Shown: in pieces, positions 27,502 through 34,862 of the stretch | Numbering within the stretch: the first letter of the stretch is position 1 | Layout of the letters: each line of letters starts with the position of its first letter | Assembly: GCF_023701945.1 (NCBI RefSeq) | Contig: NZ_JABAEF010000005.1 | Coordinates: 268,255-332,254 of the forward strand | Direction of reading: 5' to 3' | From: Rhizobium sp. CG5 | GTDB taxonomy: Bacteria > Pseudomonadota > Alphaproteobacteria > Rhizobiales > Rhizobiaceae | DNA length: 64,000 nt | The notes under the pieces: generated by a model | Databases searched by the model: none | What the model saw: the letters and a program-made list of their open reading frames with translations, nothing else | What the model was told of the DNA's origin: nothing | Program-made: the position numbers and the translations under genes

Positions 27502-28060
27502 GGGCGTATCTCTCGCTGGATGCAGATAGGTCACGACGTCAATCCACCAGACGTGTGGCTGGGACCGACGATCGGGACGCTGCGGTTACAAATTCGCCGG
27601 TCGATCTTGGCATCGAATGTGGGCCCTGCGAGTGCCAGCCGGGGGTAAGCTTGGGGCTTCAACCGGCACTCGCAGGGCCCAGCTGACGATCTCTCGCCAG
27701 TAGCGGCTTTGCTCCGGATCGGCGTCTGCCTCCGTGCCAAGCTGCTGGCTGCAAGCTATCTGAACCAACGTTAAATGGGGTCACGAGAGTGTAAAATTAG
27801 GTAAAACTTTGAGCGCGTTAACGTCGCGTACACGAACGGGAGCCACGCGCCTCTGCATGACACGCGGCGGCGGGATTAGGCGCTTCGTCCGTTGGCGCCA
27901 GAAATGTCTCTCGGGAGCCAAAGACAATCGTCTCTGATCCGCCCAAGACACGACAAATGCGACGTTCCGGCGCACTGTCTGTGCATTTTATCGAAGCCGT
28001 TCAGGAAACATCAGTAAAGTTGCGCTAAATTGGCACTCTAATGCAATAAAGGAGGGTGTG
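27502..28060. other. Gene-poor region with a long hairpin
   Basis: About 560 bases with no gene I can support. It holds the long hairpin at 27620-27681 described separately, and at its right end the promoter region and AAAGGAGG ribosome binding site of the PilZ-like gene. A 64-codon minus frame at 27781-27975 is Arg-rich and not convincing. Confidence 0.5.
27620..27681. repeat. Long isolated hairpin with 17-base stem
   Basis: Perfect 17-base arms TGGGCCCTGCGAGTGCC and its inverse enclose a 28-base loop that itself contains AAGC/GCTT. There is no adjacent gene end for it to terminate and no T run. It could be a mobile palindromic repeat, a small-RNA module or a protein-binding cruciform. Confidence 0.85.
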
Positions 28061-28414
28061 ATGCCCTTGCAGTTCATTCCAGACGCCAAGAGAGACATCC
28101 CACAGGACCAAATTTATGAGAAATTTGCGATTGATCGGCCCGGCAAGATCATTTTCGTCGGCCATCACCTGAGCACCAAGTCATCGCTGCGCTGCCTGAT
28201 CCGCAAGATCTCGCTGTATGGCGCGGATCTGGAGGTCAGCCCGCATGTGCCGATCCCCAATCATTTCTTCCTGGAGATCCTCGGCATTCACGACGAGATC
28301 GGCTGCACCTACATTCGCCGCGAAGCGGAGAGAGTGACCGTCGGCTTCAACATGCTGATCGATCCGGAATTCCTGCACCATGTGGTGCGGCTGTCCTTCG
28401 AGCTCAGCCAGTAA
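28061..28414 (+). CDS. PilZ-like protein with degenerate c-di-GMP motifs
   Basis: A 117-residue protein that resembles, along most of its length, the PilZ-domain protein at 29123. Shared elements are the LIRKISLYGADLEVSP strand pair, FFLEILGIHDEIGCTYIRR, and VGFNMLIDPEFLHHVVR. PilZ domains bind cyclic di-GMP through RxxxR and D/NxSxxG. Here the first is not clear and the second reads KISLYG, so c-di-GMP binding is doubtful. ATG 28061 follows AAAGGAGG at ideal distance (a GTG sits directly before it). It ends 1 base before the convergent attachment gene. Confidence 0.75.
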   Translation: MPLQFIPDAKRDIPQDQIYEKFAIDRPGKIIFVGHHLSTKSSLRCLIRKISLYGADLEVSPHVPIPNHFFLEILGIHDEIGCTYIRREAERVTVGFNMLIDPEFLHHVVRLSFELSQ

Positions 28415-28415
28415 T

Positions 28416-28874
28416 TCAGGCGGCCCTCAAGGCCGCCAGGTGCTTTTCGATGTCGGCGACCGGCAGCTTGACATAGTCCTTGGCGATCTCGGCGCGCAGG
28501 ACATTGTTGATCCCGGCGCCAAGGGCTGGCCGCAGCAGGCCAAGGGCCTTTGGCGGTGCGATGAGCACCATATCCTGGATATCCCCATTCTCGACAAGTG
28601 CTGCGAGCCGGCCCGCAACGGCCAGCAGGAAATCCGCCTCGGCCTTTTCGTGCCAATCCGTCTCTTCCATGGCGCTGCGCGCTGACCCTTCCGATTGAAA
28701 GGCGCGACCCGGACGATCCGTCCCCAGGTCCCGCGTCGCCTCGTCGGGCTGGCTCATCTGCTCCACGACCGACAAATTGACGGCGTTTGCGGTGCCGACA
28801 TTCTGCAGAAACAGCGCCTTGGCACCATCGCAGACGATCACCCAGGCTTTGGTGGCTATCGTATTCCGGTTCAT
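28416..28874 (-). CDS. Host-attachment-type protein
   Basis: A 152-residue protein of the family annotated as required for attachment to host cells (baeRF-like release-factor fold). Features are the N-terminal WVIVCDGAKALFLQNVG, the central acidic/Trp segment MEETDWHEKAEADFLLAVAGRL, and the C-terminal IAPPKALGLLRPALG followed by VRAEIAKDYVKLP-like residues. The plant-attachment role comes from Agrobacterium annotation; biochemistry is unknown. AAGGAGA lies just upstream of ATG 28874. It is convergent with the PilZ-like gene and divergent from the second PilZ gene. Confidence 0.85.
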   Translation of the reverse strand: MNRNTIATKAWVIVCDGAKALFLQNVGTANAVNLSVVEQMSQPDEATRDLGTDRPGRAFQSEGSARSAMEETDWHEKAEADFLLAVAGRLAALVENGDIQDMVLIAPPKALGLLRPALGAGINNVLRAEIAKDYVKLPVADIEKHLAALRAA

Positions 28875-29029
28875 GACGTCTCCTTGCGAAGGGTCAGCGT
28901 CCGGCCGAATGCCGGACTGCAGACGATGGAACAACCCTATCTGCGCTTTCAGGTTTCTTCATGACCTGTATCAATCCGCCGGGCAAACTGTGACGCCCCG
29001 CCGCATCGAAGCCTCGAAACTTCGCAGGC

Positions 29030-29045
29030 CGGTAAAAATTTACCG
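29030..29045. promoter_or_regulatory. CGGTAAA-AA-TTTACCG dyad
   Basis: Perfect 7-base arms between the divergent attachment gene and the second PilZ gene, 78 bases before the latter. The same half-site occurs in opposite order at 46562-46577. Confidence 0.4.
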
Positions 29046-29122
29046 ATCCGATTGACCGGAAGGGAACAAACTTCGGTCATCGTGGCATCAAACGCGAGAT
29101 CAGCCGCGCAAGAGGAGAGCCC

Positions 29123-29533
29123 ATGCACGCCGGAACCCATTTGGCGACTGTGCAGTCGGAAATGTACGAACGCAGGTGGGAACGTTTCCACGTCAAACGT
29201 CCGGCCCGGATCATGGCCGTCAGCCCCTGCCTGACGCGCGTCTCGGTGCGCAACTGCGAGATCCAGGACATTTCCCGCGGCGGCGCCGGCCTCGAAATGT
29301 CGATGATCCACGGTCTGTCCAGCCATTATTATCTTGAGGTCATCGGCCTTGCCAACCGCATCGGCTGTGCGGAAATCTATCGCAACGGCAATCGCGTCGG
29401 CGTGAAATTCATCATGCCGATCCCCGAAGATCTGCTGCGCCGCATCGTGCGCGCCGACTTTATCATGGACGACGAGATCGTGGCGCGCGGCAAGAATGTG
29501 CCGCAGGGGCTTGGCCGCGACAAGCGACGCTGA
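29123..29533 (+). CDS. PilZ-domain protein
   Basis: A 136-residue single-domain PilZ protein, expected to bind cyclic di-GMP and control surface behaviour. The RxxxR motif is present in MYERRWERFHVKRPARIM and the second motif reads DISRGGAGLE, so both ligand contacts are intact, unlike its relative at 28061. The remainder (HYYLEVIGLANRIGCAEIYRNGNRVGVKFI) forms the beta barrel, followed by a short basic tail. Together with the other PilZ-like gene it flanks the attachment-type gene. Confidence 0.85.
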   Translation: MHAGTHLATVQSEMYERRWERFHVKRPARIMAVSPCLTRVSVRNCEIQDISRGGAGLEMSMIHGLSSHYYLEVIGLANRIGCAEIYRNGNRVGVKFIMPIPEDLLRRIVRADFIMDDEIVARGKNVPQGLGRDKRR

Positions 29534-29663
29534 GACGCCCGGCCCTCGACTGCGGCCCAAATTCCTCGGCACAGCGACGCCTCAGCGCCAGAGCGGCCCT
29601 TGCGTCGCGCCCGCTTCGACCTATTGTGGGCGCGTTTGAAATCAGGCCCAGGAAATTCGATTG

Positions 29664-30773
29664 ATGTCCGCCTTCTCGCGCTTCACGCCGCTGATCAGCG
29701 CCCTGCCCTCCACCGTTCCCTTTGTCGGCCCGGAAGCCATCGAACGCCAGCGCCATCTGGCGGTCAAGGCACGGATCGGCGCCAATGAAAGCGGCTTTGG
29801 CCCTGCCCCTTCCGTGCTTGCCGCGATCCGCGACACAGCCGGCGAGATCTGGAAATACAACGACCCGGAAAACCATGCGCTGAAGACGGCGCTGGCCGCC
29901 CATCTCGGCCTGTCGCCGGACAATTTTGCCGTCGGCGAAGGGGTGGATGACCTGCTGGGGCTGACCGTGCGGCTGGTGATTGATCCGGGCCTGCCGGTCA
30001 TCACCTCGTTCGGCGGCTATCCGACCTTCAATTTCCATGTCAACGGCTTTGGCGGCCGGCTGGTGACGCTGCCTTATGTCGATGACCGCGAGGATCTCGA
30101 CGGGCTTCTGGCCGCCGTCATTCGCGAAAACGCACCGCTGGTCTATTTCGCCAATCCCGACAATCCGATGGGTAGCTGGTGGGATGCAGACAGCGTCACC
30201 GCTTTTGCGCGCGCCCTGCCCGACACCTGCCTGCTGGTACTGGACGAGGCCTATTGCGAGACGGCGCCAGAGGGCAGCGTTCCGCCGATCGACGCGCTGA
30301 TCGACCTGCCGAACGTTCTGCGCATGCGCACCTTCTCCAAGGCCTATGGCCTGGCCGGAGCGCGCATCGGCTATGCCATCGGCACGCCGGGAACCGTCAA
30401 GGCCTATGACAAGATCCGCAACCATTTCGGCATGGTGCGGGTGTCGACCGAAGCGGCGCTGGCAGCCCTTGCCGACCAGGCCTATCTGACCGATGTCATC
30501 GAACGGATCAAGGCGGCGCGCGAGCGGATCAGCGCCATTGCGCGTGCCAACGGCCTTAGCCCGCTTGCCTCGGCCACCAATTTCGTGGCCATCGATTGCG
30601 GTCGCGATCAGGTCTATGCCCGCGCCGTGGTCGACGGGCTGATGGACCATGGCGTGTTCATCCGCATGCCGGGCGTTGCCCCGCTCAATCGCTGCATCAG
30701 GGTAAGCACCGGCCTGCCGGCGGACATGGACCTGTTCGAGGCGGCTCTGCCAAAGGTGCTGAAGGCGCTCTGA
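29664..30773 (+). CDS. PLP-dependent aminotransferase, HisC-like (class I/II)
   Basis: A 369-residue fold-type I aminotransferase of the histidinol-phosphate aminotransferase group. The substrate loop is RIGANESGFGPAPSVLAAI, the cofactor-site residues are in YFANPDNPMGSWW and LVLDEAYCETAP, and the PLP lysine is in RMRTFSKAYGLAGARIGYAIG. The C-terminal arginine is in CIRVSTGLP. No histidine genes are adjacent, so it may be an aromatic or other amino-acid transaminase rather than the biosynthetic HisC. The ATG at 29664 follows AGGAAA; a TTG lies directly before it. A terminator follows. Confidence 0.88.
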   Translation: MSAFSRFTPLISALPSTVPFVGPEAIERQRHLAVKARIGANESGFGPAPSVLAAIRDTAGEIWKYNDPENHALKTALAAHLGLSPDNFAVGEGVDDLLGLTVRLVIDPGLPVITSFGGYPTFNFHVNGFGGRLVTLPYVDDREDLDGLLAAVIRENAPLVYFANPDNPMGSWWDADSVTAFARALPDTCLLVLDEAYCETAPEGSVPPIDALIDLPNVLRMRTFSKAYGLAGARIGYAIGTPGTVKAYDKIRNHFGMVRVSTEAALAALADQAYLTDVIERIKAARERISAIARANGLSPLASATNFVAIDCGRDQVYARAVVDGLMDHGVFIRMPGVAPLNRCIRVSTGLPADMDLFEAALPKVLKAL

Positions 30774-30795
30774 ACGGGCCGGAATCCCAATAAAA

Positions 30796-30833
30796 AGAAC
30801 CGCGCCGGCCTTGTTCCTGCCGGTCGCGGTTCT
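30796..30833 (+). terminator. Terminator-like hairpin after the aminotransferase
   Basis: AGAACCGCG-CCGGC pairs with GCCGG-T-CGCGGTTCT, one bulged base, about 22 bases after the stop. The A-rich left flank would make a T run on the minus strand. Confidence 0.65.
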
Positions 30834-30910
30834 CATGTGTTGGCTTCGGCCCCGTCCAGAAGACCCCCGCCACTCTCCCCTCTCTCACAGGGTTCTTTTT
30901 GGTCTGTTGA

Positions 30911-31036
30911 TCCGGGGTGTCCCCGGACGATAGCTAAAGCGTTTCGCGATCTTTCAGATGCGCTCGTCACGCTTTAGCTCTTTGTCTTGTCGCATGTCGT
31001 GATCCCGAAACCGGTACCCACTTTCGGGCGACATGC
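30911..31036. repeat. Rhizobiaceae intergenic palindromic repeat element
   Basis: Three successive hairpins. The first is TCCGGGG/CCCCGGA (30911-30927) and the second AGCTAAAGCG/CGCTTTAGCT (30932-30979). The third is compound, with stems GCATGTCG/CGACATGC and CCCGAAA/TTTCGGG (30992-31036). The last two parts match, from memory, a dispersed intergenic element seen many times in Rhizobium and Agrobacterium genomes. It lies just after the SEL1-like gene end. Confidence 0.8.
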
Positions 31037-31047
31037 TTTGGGCACGC

Positions 31048-31314
31048 TCAGTGCATGGTCATCCATTCGCGGGCGGCACGCAGGGCCAGGGCAAGATCGG
31101 ACTTGCTCATCGACTGGGCCAGATCGGCGCGCAGCTCGGCGGCGCGGTCGCAGCCCTTGATGGCGGCGATGTTCAGCCACTTGTGTGCCGAGACCAGATC
31201 CTGATCGCAACCGCGGCCGGTCGCATACATCAGTCCCATGTCGCAGAATACGTCGGCTTTGGCCTCGCCACCCATGGTGGCCATTTCGGAATGTTGCATT
31301 TCAAAGCGTGCCAT
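31048..31314 (-). CDS. Small SEL1-like repeat protein
   Basis: An 88-residue protein with one clear SEL1 repeat (DMGLMYATGRGCDQDLVSAHKWLNIAAIKGCDRAAELRADLA) and a short N-terminal extension rich in Met. SEL1 repeats are helix pairs for protein contact. There is no signal peptide, so it is probably cytoplasmic. Single-repeat SEL1 proteins of this size are recurrent in rhizobia; their role is unknown. The upstream region has three copies of GTCCCTG within 125 bases. Confidence 0.8.
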   Translation of the reverse strand: MARFEMQHSEMATMGGEAKADVFCDMGLMYATGRGCDQDLVSAHKWLNIAAIKGCDRAAELRADLAQSMSKSDLALALRAAREWMTMH

Positions 31315-31846
31315 CGGTTTTGTCCCTGTTGCCTATCGGTTTAAAACTGTCCCTGTTTTGCCCCTTTTGAGGCTCCTTCAGGCTCCTGGCCGTCTTCTGC
31401 GGCTTTGTCTGGATCCGTCCGGTTCGGCGGGTTTGTCCCTGCTCGTTTGATGACTTCACTATGCCAGCCGGCCGTCAAAATGCGCTTAAAATGCATGATT
31501 AATTAGCTGAAAACGCTGTGAAAACCCTTTGTAAACTTGTATTTCTGTTAAACATGACAGACCCTGCAAGTCAGGGACTTTCGAGTTAATTTTACCATTG
31601 ATTCACGGCATCGGATTTACCAACCGTTCACCATGAAAAACACTCGCCCCTTATTTCCCGGCGCGTCAGGCATAAAAAATCCGCCGTGCGAGCGGTGCGC
31701 CGGAGCGAAAAGCCTATTTACCTTTACGTCCGCGTAAGATAATTTTCAGGCGTTCCGGCGGAGGGAGGCGCGGCTTGCTTAAAAGCGCGCCCGGACGGAA
31801 CGTGGCTCTGGCCTCAGCGAGGCCCACATCGGGAGGAGAAGACGAC
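31315..31846. other. Intergenic region between SEL1-like and DUF2147 genes
   Basis: About 530 bases without a supportable gene, AT-richer than average at 31480-31720. It has GTCCCTG three times near the SEL1-like start (about 31322, 31349 and 31435). It also has the symmetric site TTACG-TCCG-CGTAA at 31724-31737, about 110 bases before the DUF2147 gene, possibly a MerR-type operator (weak). The two divergent genes must both be controlled from here. Confidence 0.5.
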
Positions 31847-32182
31847 ATGCGGACACTGATACTGGCGGCGATACTGGCGCTTGGCACCGTAACGGCGCAG
31901 GCGGCCGAGCCGATCGAAGGCAATTGGAAGACGGCCAGCGGCGCCACGGCGCAGATCGCGCCCTGCGGCGGCAGCTTCTGCGTGACGCTGAAAACCGGCA
32001 AGCATGCCGGCAAGCAGATCGGCAAGATGGCCGGCAGCGGCGACAGCTACAAGGGCGAGATCACCGATCCGGACGCCGACAAGACCTATAGCGGCTCGGG
32101 CAGCGTGTCGGGCAATTCGCTGAAGATGAAGGGCTGCGTGCTGGCGGTGCTGTGCAAGTCGCAGACCTGGACGCGCCTGTAG
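31847..32182 (+). CDS. DUF2147 exported protein
   Basis: A 111-residue secreted protein. A signal peptide (MRTLILAAILALGTVTAQA) is followed by the DUF2147 core: EPIEGNWKTASGATAQIAPCGGSFCVTL, then ITDPDADKTYSGSGSVSGNSLKMKGCVLAVLCKSQTWTRL. Four cysteines in the mature part could form two disulfides in the periplasm. Function unknown. It starts at ATG 31847 behind GGAGGAG; the longer open frame upstream is ignored. Confidence 0.85.
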   Translation: MRTLILAAILALGTVTAQAAEPIEGNWKTASGATAQIAPCGGSFCVTLKTGKHAGKQIGKMAGSGDSYKGEITDPDADKTYSGSGSVSGNSLKMKGCVLAVLCKSQTWTRL

Positions 32183-32269
32183 CCAACAAAACCATTCGCT
32201 GCCGCGTCCCTTTCCGGACCGGCAACGCCATCAAGGCCGGCTGATGACCCATCAGCCGGCCTTTTCACG

Positions 32270-32488
32270 TCACAGGCCGGCGTCCGCCCGATAGGCGGCC
32301 GGGAGCACAAAGACCTCGTCGGCGCGGCCATAGCCGCCGTCCTTGACCTCCTCGATCAGGACCATGGTATGCGGCCGTGCCGCTTCCGAGAAATAGTCGA
32401 CCAGCATGTCGGTGGTGCGGTGGACGATCTCTTCCTTCTGCGCCCTGGACAGGGCGCCTTCCGGCGTCTTGATGTTGACGAATGGCAT
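32270..32488 (-). CDS. 4-oxalocrotonate tautomerase family protein
   Basis: A 72-residue tautomerase-like protein with the catalytic Pro directly after the initiator Met (MPFVNIKTPEGALS). Family features continue with RAQKEEIVHRTTDML and HTMVLIEEVKDGGYGRADEV. It should convert enol and keto forms of small acids; the natural substrate is unknown. The gene is 48 bases downstream of an SDR gene on the same strand, so the pair is likely one operon facing a divergent LysR regulator. Confidence 0.88.
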   Translation of the reverse strand: MPFVNIKTPEGALSRAQKEEIVHRTTDMLVDYFSEAARPHTMVLIEEVKDGGYGRADEVFVLPAAYRADAGL

Positions 32489-32536
32489 TGGATATCTCCT
32501 GTTGCTGATGAAATTCGTATCGGCGCGGTGCGTCGA

Positions 32537-33277
32537 TCAGATCACGCCGCCATTGGCCCGGATGATCTGGCCGCTGACCCAGCCGCTGTCGGGCCCGGCG
32601 AGGAAGGACACGACCGAGGCGATATCGTCCGGCTGACCGAGACGCTTGCGCGGATTGAGGCCGATGATGGTCTTCAGCACCTCCTCGGATTTGCCGGTCA
32701 TGAACAGATCGGTTTCCACCGGCCCCGGCGCCACGGCATTGACGGTGATGTCGCGGGGCCCAAGCTCCTTGGCGAGGATATGGGTCAGGGCCTCGACCGC
32801 CGCCTTGGTGGCGGCATAGACGCCATAGGCCGGCTGGTAGAGGCCGACGACGCTGGAGGAAAAGTTGACGATGCGGCCGCCGTCGCGCAGGCGCCTTGCC
32901 GCTTCCCGCATGCCGCGGAACGTGCCGCCGAGATTGATGGCGACCTGCCGCTCGAAATCCACATCCTCGACCGTCGCGATCGGTCCGAGCGTCATGATGC
33001 CGGCATTGTTGACCAGCACATCGACAGCGCCGAATGCCTGCTCTGTAGCATCGAACAGATCCGCCATGCCGGAGGCCGCGCCGATATCGGCCTTGACCGC
33101 GATGGCACGTCCGCCCGTCGCCTCGATGGCGCTGACCACGTCGAGGGCCGGCTGCTCGTCTCTTGAATAGTTGACCACTACGGCAAAACCGTCGGCGGCC
33201 AGGCGTTTGGCGATGGCAGCGCCGATGCCTTTCGACGCGCCGGTAACGATGGCTGTGCGTTCGACTGTCTCTGTCAT
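32537..33277 (-). CDS. SDR-family oxidoreductase
   Basis: A 246-residue classical short-chain dehydrogenase/reductase. The cofactor motif is VTGASKGIGAAIAKR, NNAGIM follows, and the catalytic residues are Ser in SSSVVGLYQ and the YxxxK in YAATKAA. The sequence is most like 3-oxoacyl-ACP reductase/FabG-type enzymes of LysR-regulated operons; the substrate is unknown. It is divergent from the LysR gene and cotranscribed with the tautomerase. Confidence 0.92.
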   Translation of the reverse strand: MTETVERTAIVTGASKGIGAAIAKRLAADGFAVVVNYSRDEQPALDVVSAIEATGGRAIAVKADIGAASGMADLFDATEQAFGAVDVLVNNAGIMTLGPIATVEDVDFERQVAINLGGTFRGMREAARRLRDGGRIVNFSSSVVGLYQPAYGVYAATKAAVEALTHILAKELGPRDITVNAVAPGPVETDLFMTGKSEEVLKTIIGLNPRKRLGQPDDIASVVSFLAGPDSGWVSGQIIRANGGVI

Positions 33278-33334
33278 GATGTCTCTCCTTCTGTCGATGG
33301 TCTGAAAATAGGCCTGTCGCCCTGGCGAAACAAT

Positions 33335-33364
33335 CAGCCAATATTTGACAAGAGTATTCGGCTG
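33335..33364. promoter_or_regulatory. LysR-type operator between SDR and LysR genes
   Basis: CAGCCAATA and TATTCGGCTG form an interrupted dyad (one extra base in the right arm) in the 101-base divergent promoter region. This is the size and position expected for a LysR activator site. Confidence 0.5.
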
Positions 33365-33378
33365 TGGTGAACAAGATC

Positions 33379-34272
33379 ATGGACCGCCTGGATCGCATGC
33401 AGCTCTTTGTTCGTGTCGTGGAACGGCGCAGTTTCACGGCTGCCGCCGCGGACCTCAGCCTCGCCCGCTCGACGGCGACGGAGGCGATCAAGCTGCTCGA
33501 GGCCGATGTCGGCGCCCGGCTGCTGGAGCGCACGACGCGGCATGTGACGCCGACGCTGGATGGTCAGGCCTATTACCAGCGCTGCCTGGCGATCCTTGCC
33601 GATGTCGAGGACGCCAACAGTGTGTTTCGCAACGCTGAGCCGCAGGGCATGCTGCGCATTGATGCGCATGGGCTGCTGACGCGCACCTTCCTGCTGCCGC
33701 GACTGCCGGAGTTTCTGGATCGCTATCCGCTGCTCGACCTTTATATCGGCCAGGGCGACCGGGTGGTCGATCTGGTGCGCGAGGGCATCGATTGCGTGAT
33801 CCGGGCCGGAGAGCTTGCCGACAGCGGCATGATCGTGCGGCGGCTTGCCACCATCCAGGAGGTGACCTGCGCCAGCCCCGCCTATATCGAGAGGTGTGGC
33901 ATGCCGTCGTCGATCGACGATCTCCATGGCCATGTCTGCGTGGGCTTCGTCTCGTCACGCACCGGCGAAACCATGCCGCTCGAATTCCTCGTCGAAGGGC
34001 AGACGCGCTTCGTCACCCTGCCGAGCCGGCTGACGGTCAACAATTCCGACACCATGGCTGATCTCGCCAGGCTGGGCTTCGGCCTGATCCAGGCGCCGCG
34101 GTATCGGCTGGCGGCCGATTTCGCGACCGGCGCCCTGGTCGAAGTGCTGCCGCAGTGTCCGCCGCCGCCGACCCCTCTCTCGGCACTTTATCCGCAGAAC
34201 CGGCAACTCGCCTCGCGCGTCCGGGTTTTTCTCGACTGGGCATCAGCCGTGTTTGCCGAGGCAAGGCTCTGA
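33379..34272 (+). CDS. LysR-type transcriptional regulator
   Basis: A 297-residue LysR regulator. The helix-turn-helix (MQLFVRVVERRSFTAAAADLSLARSTATEAI) lies at about 6-37, followed by the linker and the two-lobed effector domain. ATG 33379 is preferred over upstream GTG codons at 33364 because MDRLDRMQLFV is the usual type of start. It is divergent from the SDR-tautomerase operon and should regulate it, with the dyad at 33335 as a candidate operator. Confidence 0.9.
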   Translation: MDRLDRMQLFVRVVERRSFTAAAADLSLARSTATEAIKLLEADVGARLLERTTRHVTPTLDGQAYYQRCLAILADVEDANSVFRNAEPQGMLRIDAHGLLTRTFLLPRLPEFLDRYPLLDLYIGQGDRVVDLVREGIDCVIRAGELADSGMIVRRLATIQEVTCASPAYIERCGMPSSIDDLHGHVCVGFVSSRTGETMPLEFLVEGQTRFVTLPSRLTVNNSDTMADLARLGFGLIQAPRYRLAADFATGALVEVLPQCPPPPTPLSALYPQNRQLASRVRVFLDWASAVFAEARL

Positions 34273-34390
34273 GCGCCTGCTGCGAACAGCCTTGCTGAAC
34301 GCCCGATGAACCGGGGCCTCAGACAGGGTTCAGGCAGTACCTGCCATAAGACCAGCATCGAATGACAATTTCGGCGGGGGCCTTGAGATC

Positions 34391-34561
34391 ATGGATATCG
34401 TGCTGCGCAGACTGACAATCATCACCCTGACGATGGCGATCTTTGCCATGGGCTTCGCGGCCCTGGTCACCGCCGACGGTCGCGGGCCGAAGCGTGTGCA
34501 TTACGGCACCGCGACGCCTTGCCTGCATCCGGCCAGCAGCTTCTGCACCGTGCAACTCTGA
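34391..34561 (+). CDS. Small exported protein, first of two
   Basis: A 56-residue frame starting MDIVLRRLTIITLTMAIFAM with a hydrophobic segment that could be a signal peptide or anchor. A short tail with two cysteines follows (TPCLHPASSFCTVQL). It lies 20 bases before a second tiny exported protein. No recognised family. There is no strong Shine-Dalgarno (TTGAGATC lies upstream), so the start is only moderately supported. Confidence 0.5.
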   Translation: MDIVLRRLTIITLTMAIFAMGFAALVTADGRGPKRVHYGTATPCLHPASSFCTVQL

Positions 34562-34581
34562 CACTTAAACAGGAGACCGCC

Positions 34582-34758
34582 ATGACCGCATCCGTCCTCG
34601 GCTCTGCTGCCTCCACCCTGCGGGTGGCGCTTATGGCGTTCCTGCTGCTCGGCCCGCTGGCGGCGCTGGGCTTCAGCCAGACAGGCCCAGACGGTGTCAG
34701 CAAGCAGGGGGCCGGCCTGGTTCTGTTGGTCAGCCTGCAGCGCCAGTCGCTGAGCTGA
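34582..34758 (+). CDS. Small membrane/exported protein, second of two
   Basis: A 58-residue frame starting MTASVLGSAASTLRVALMAF, behind AACAGGAGA with good spacing. A central hydrophobic segment (FLLLGPLAALGFSQ) is followed by a polar stretch and a second short hydrophobic run (GAGLVLLVSL). It may be a tail-anchored or secreted peptide. Function unknown. The 20-base spacing to the preceding small gene implies cotranscription. Confidence 0.55.
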   Translation: MTASVLGSAASTLRVALMAFLLLGPLAALGFSQTGPDGVSKQGAGLVLLVSLQRQSLS

Positions 34759-34862
34759 ACGGCGGCAAGCCTGTCGCCGAACGCCGGCGCTCCATGCCCA
34801 AAAAAGCGGTCCGGGCCCTGCCGCGTCGTTTGCTTGTCAAACAGACCATTATATAAAGACCC

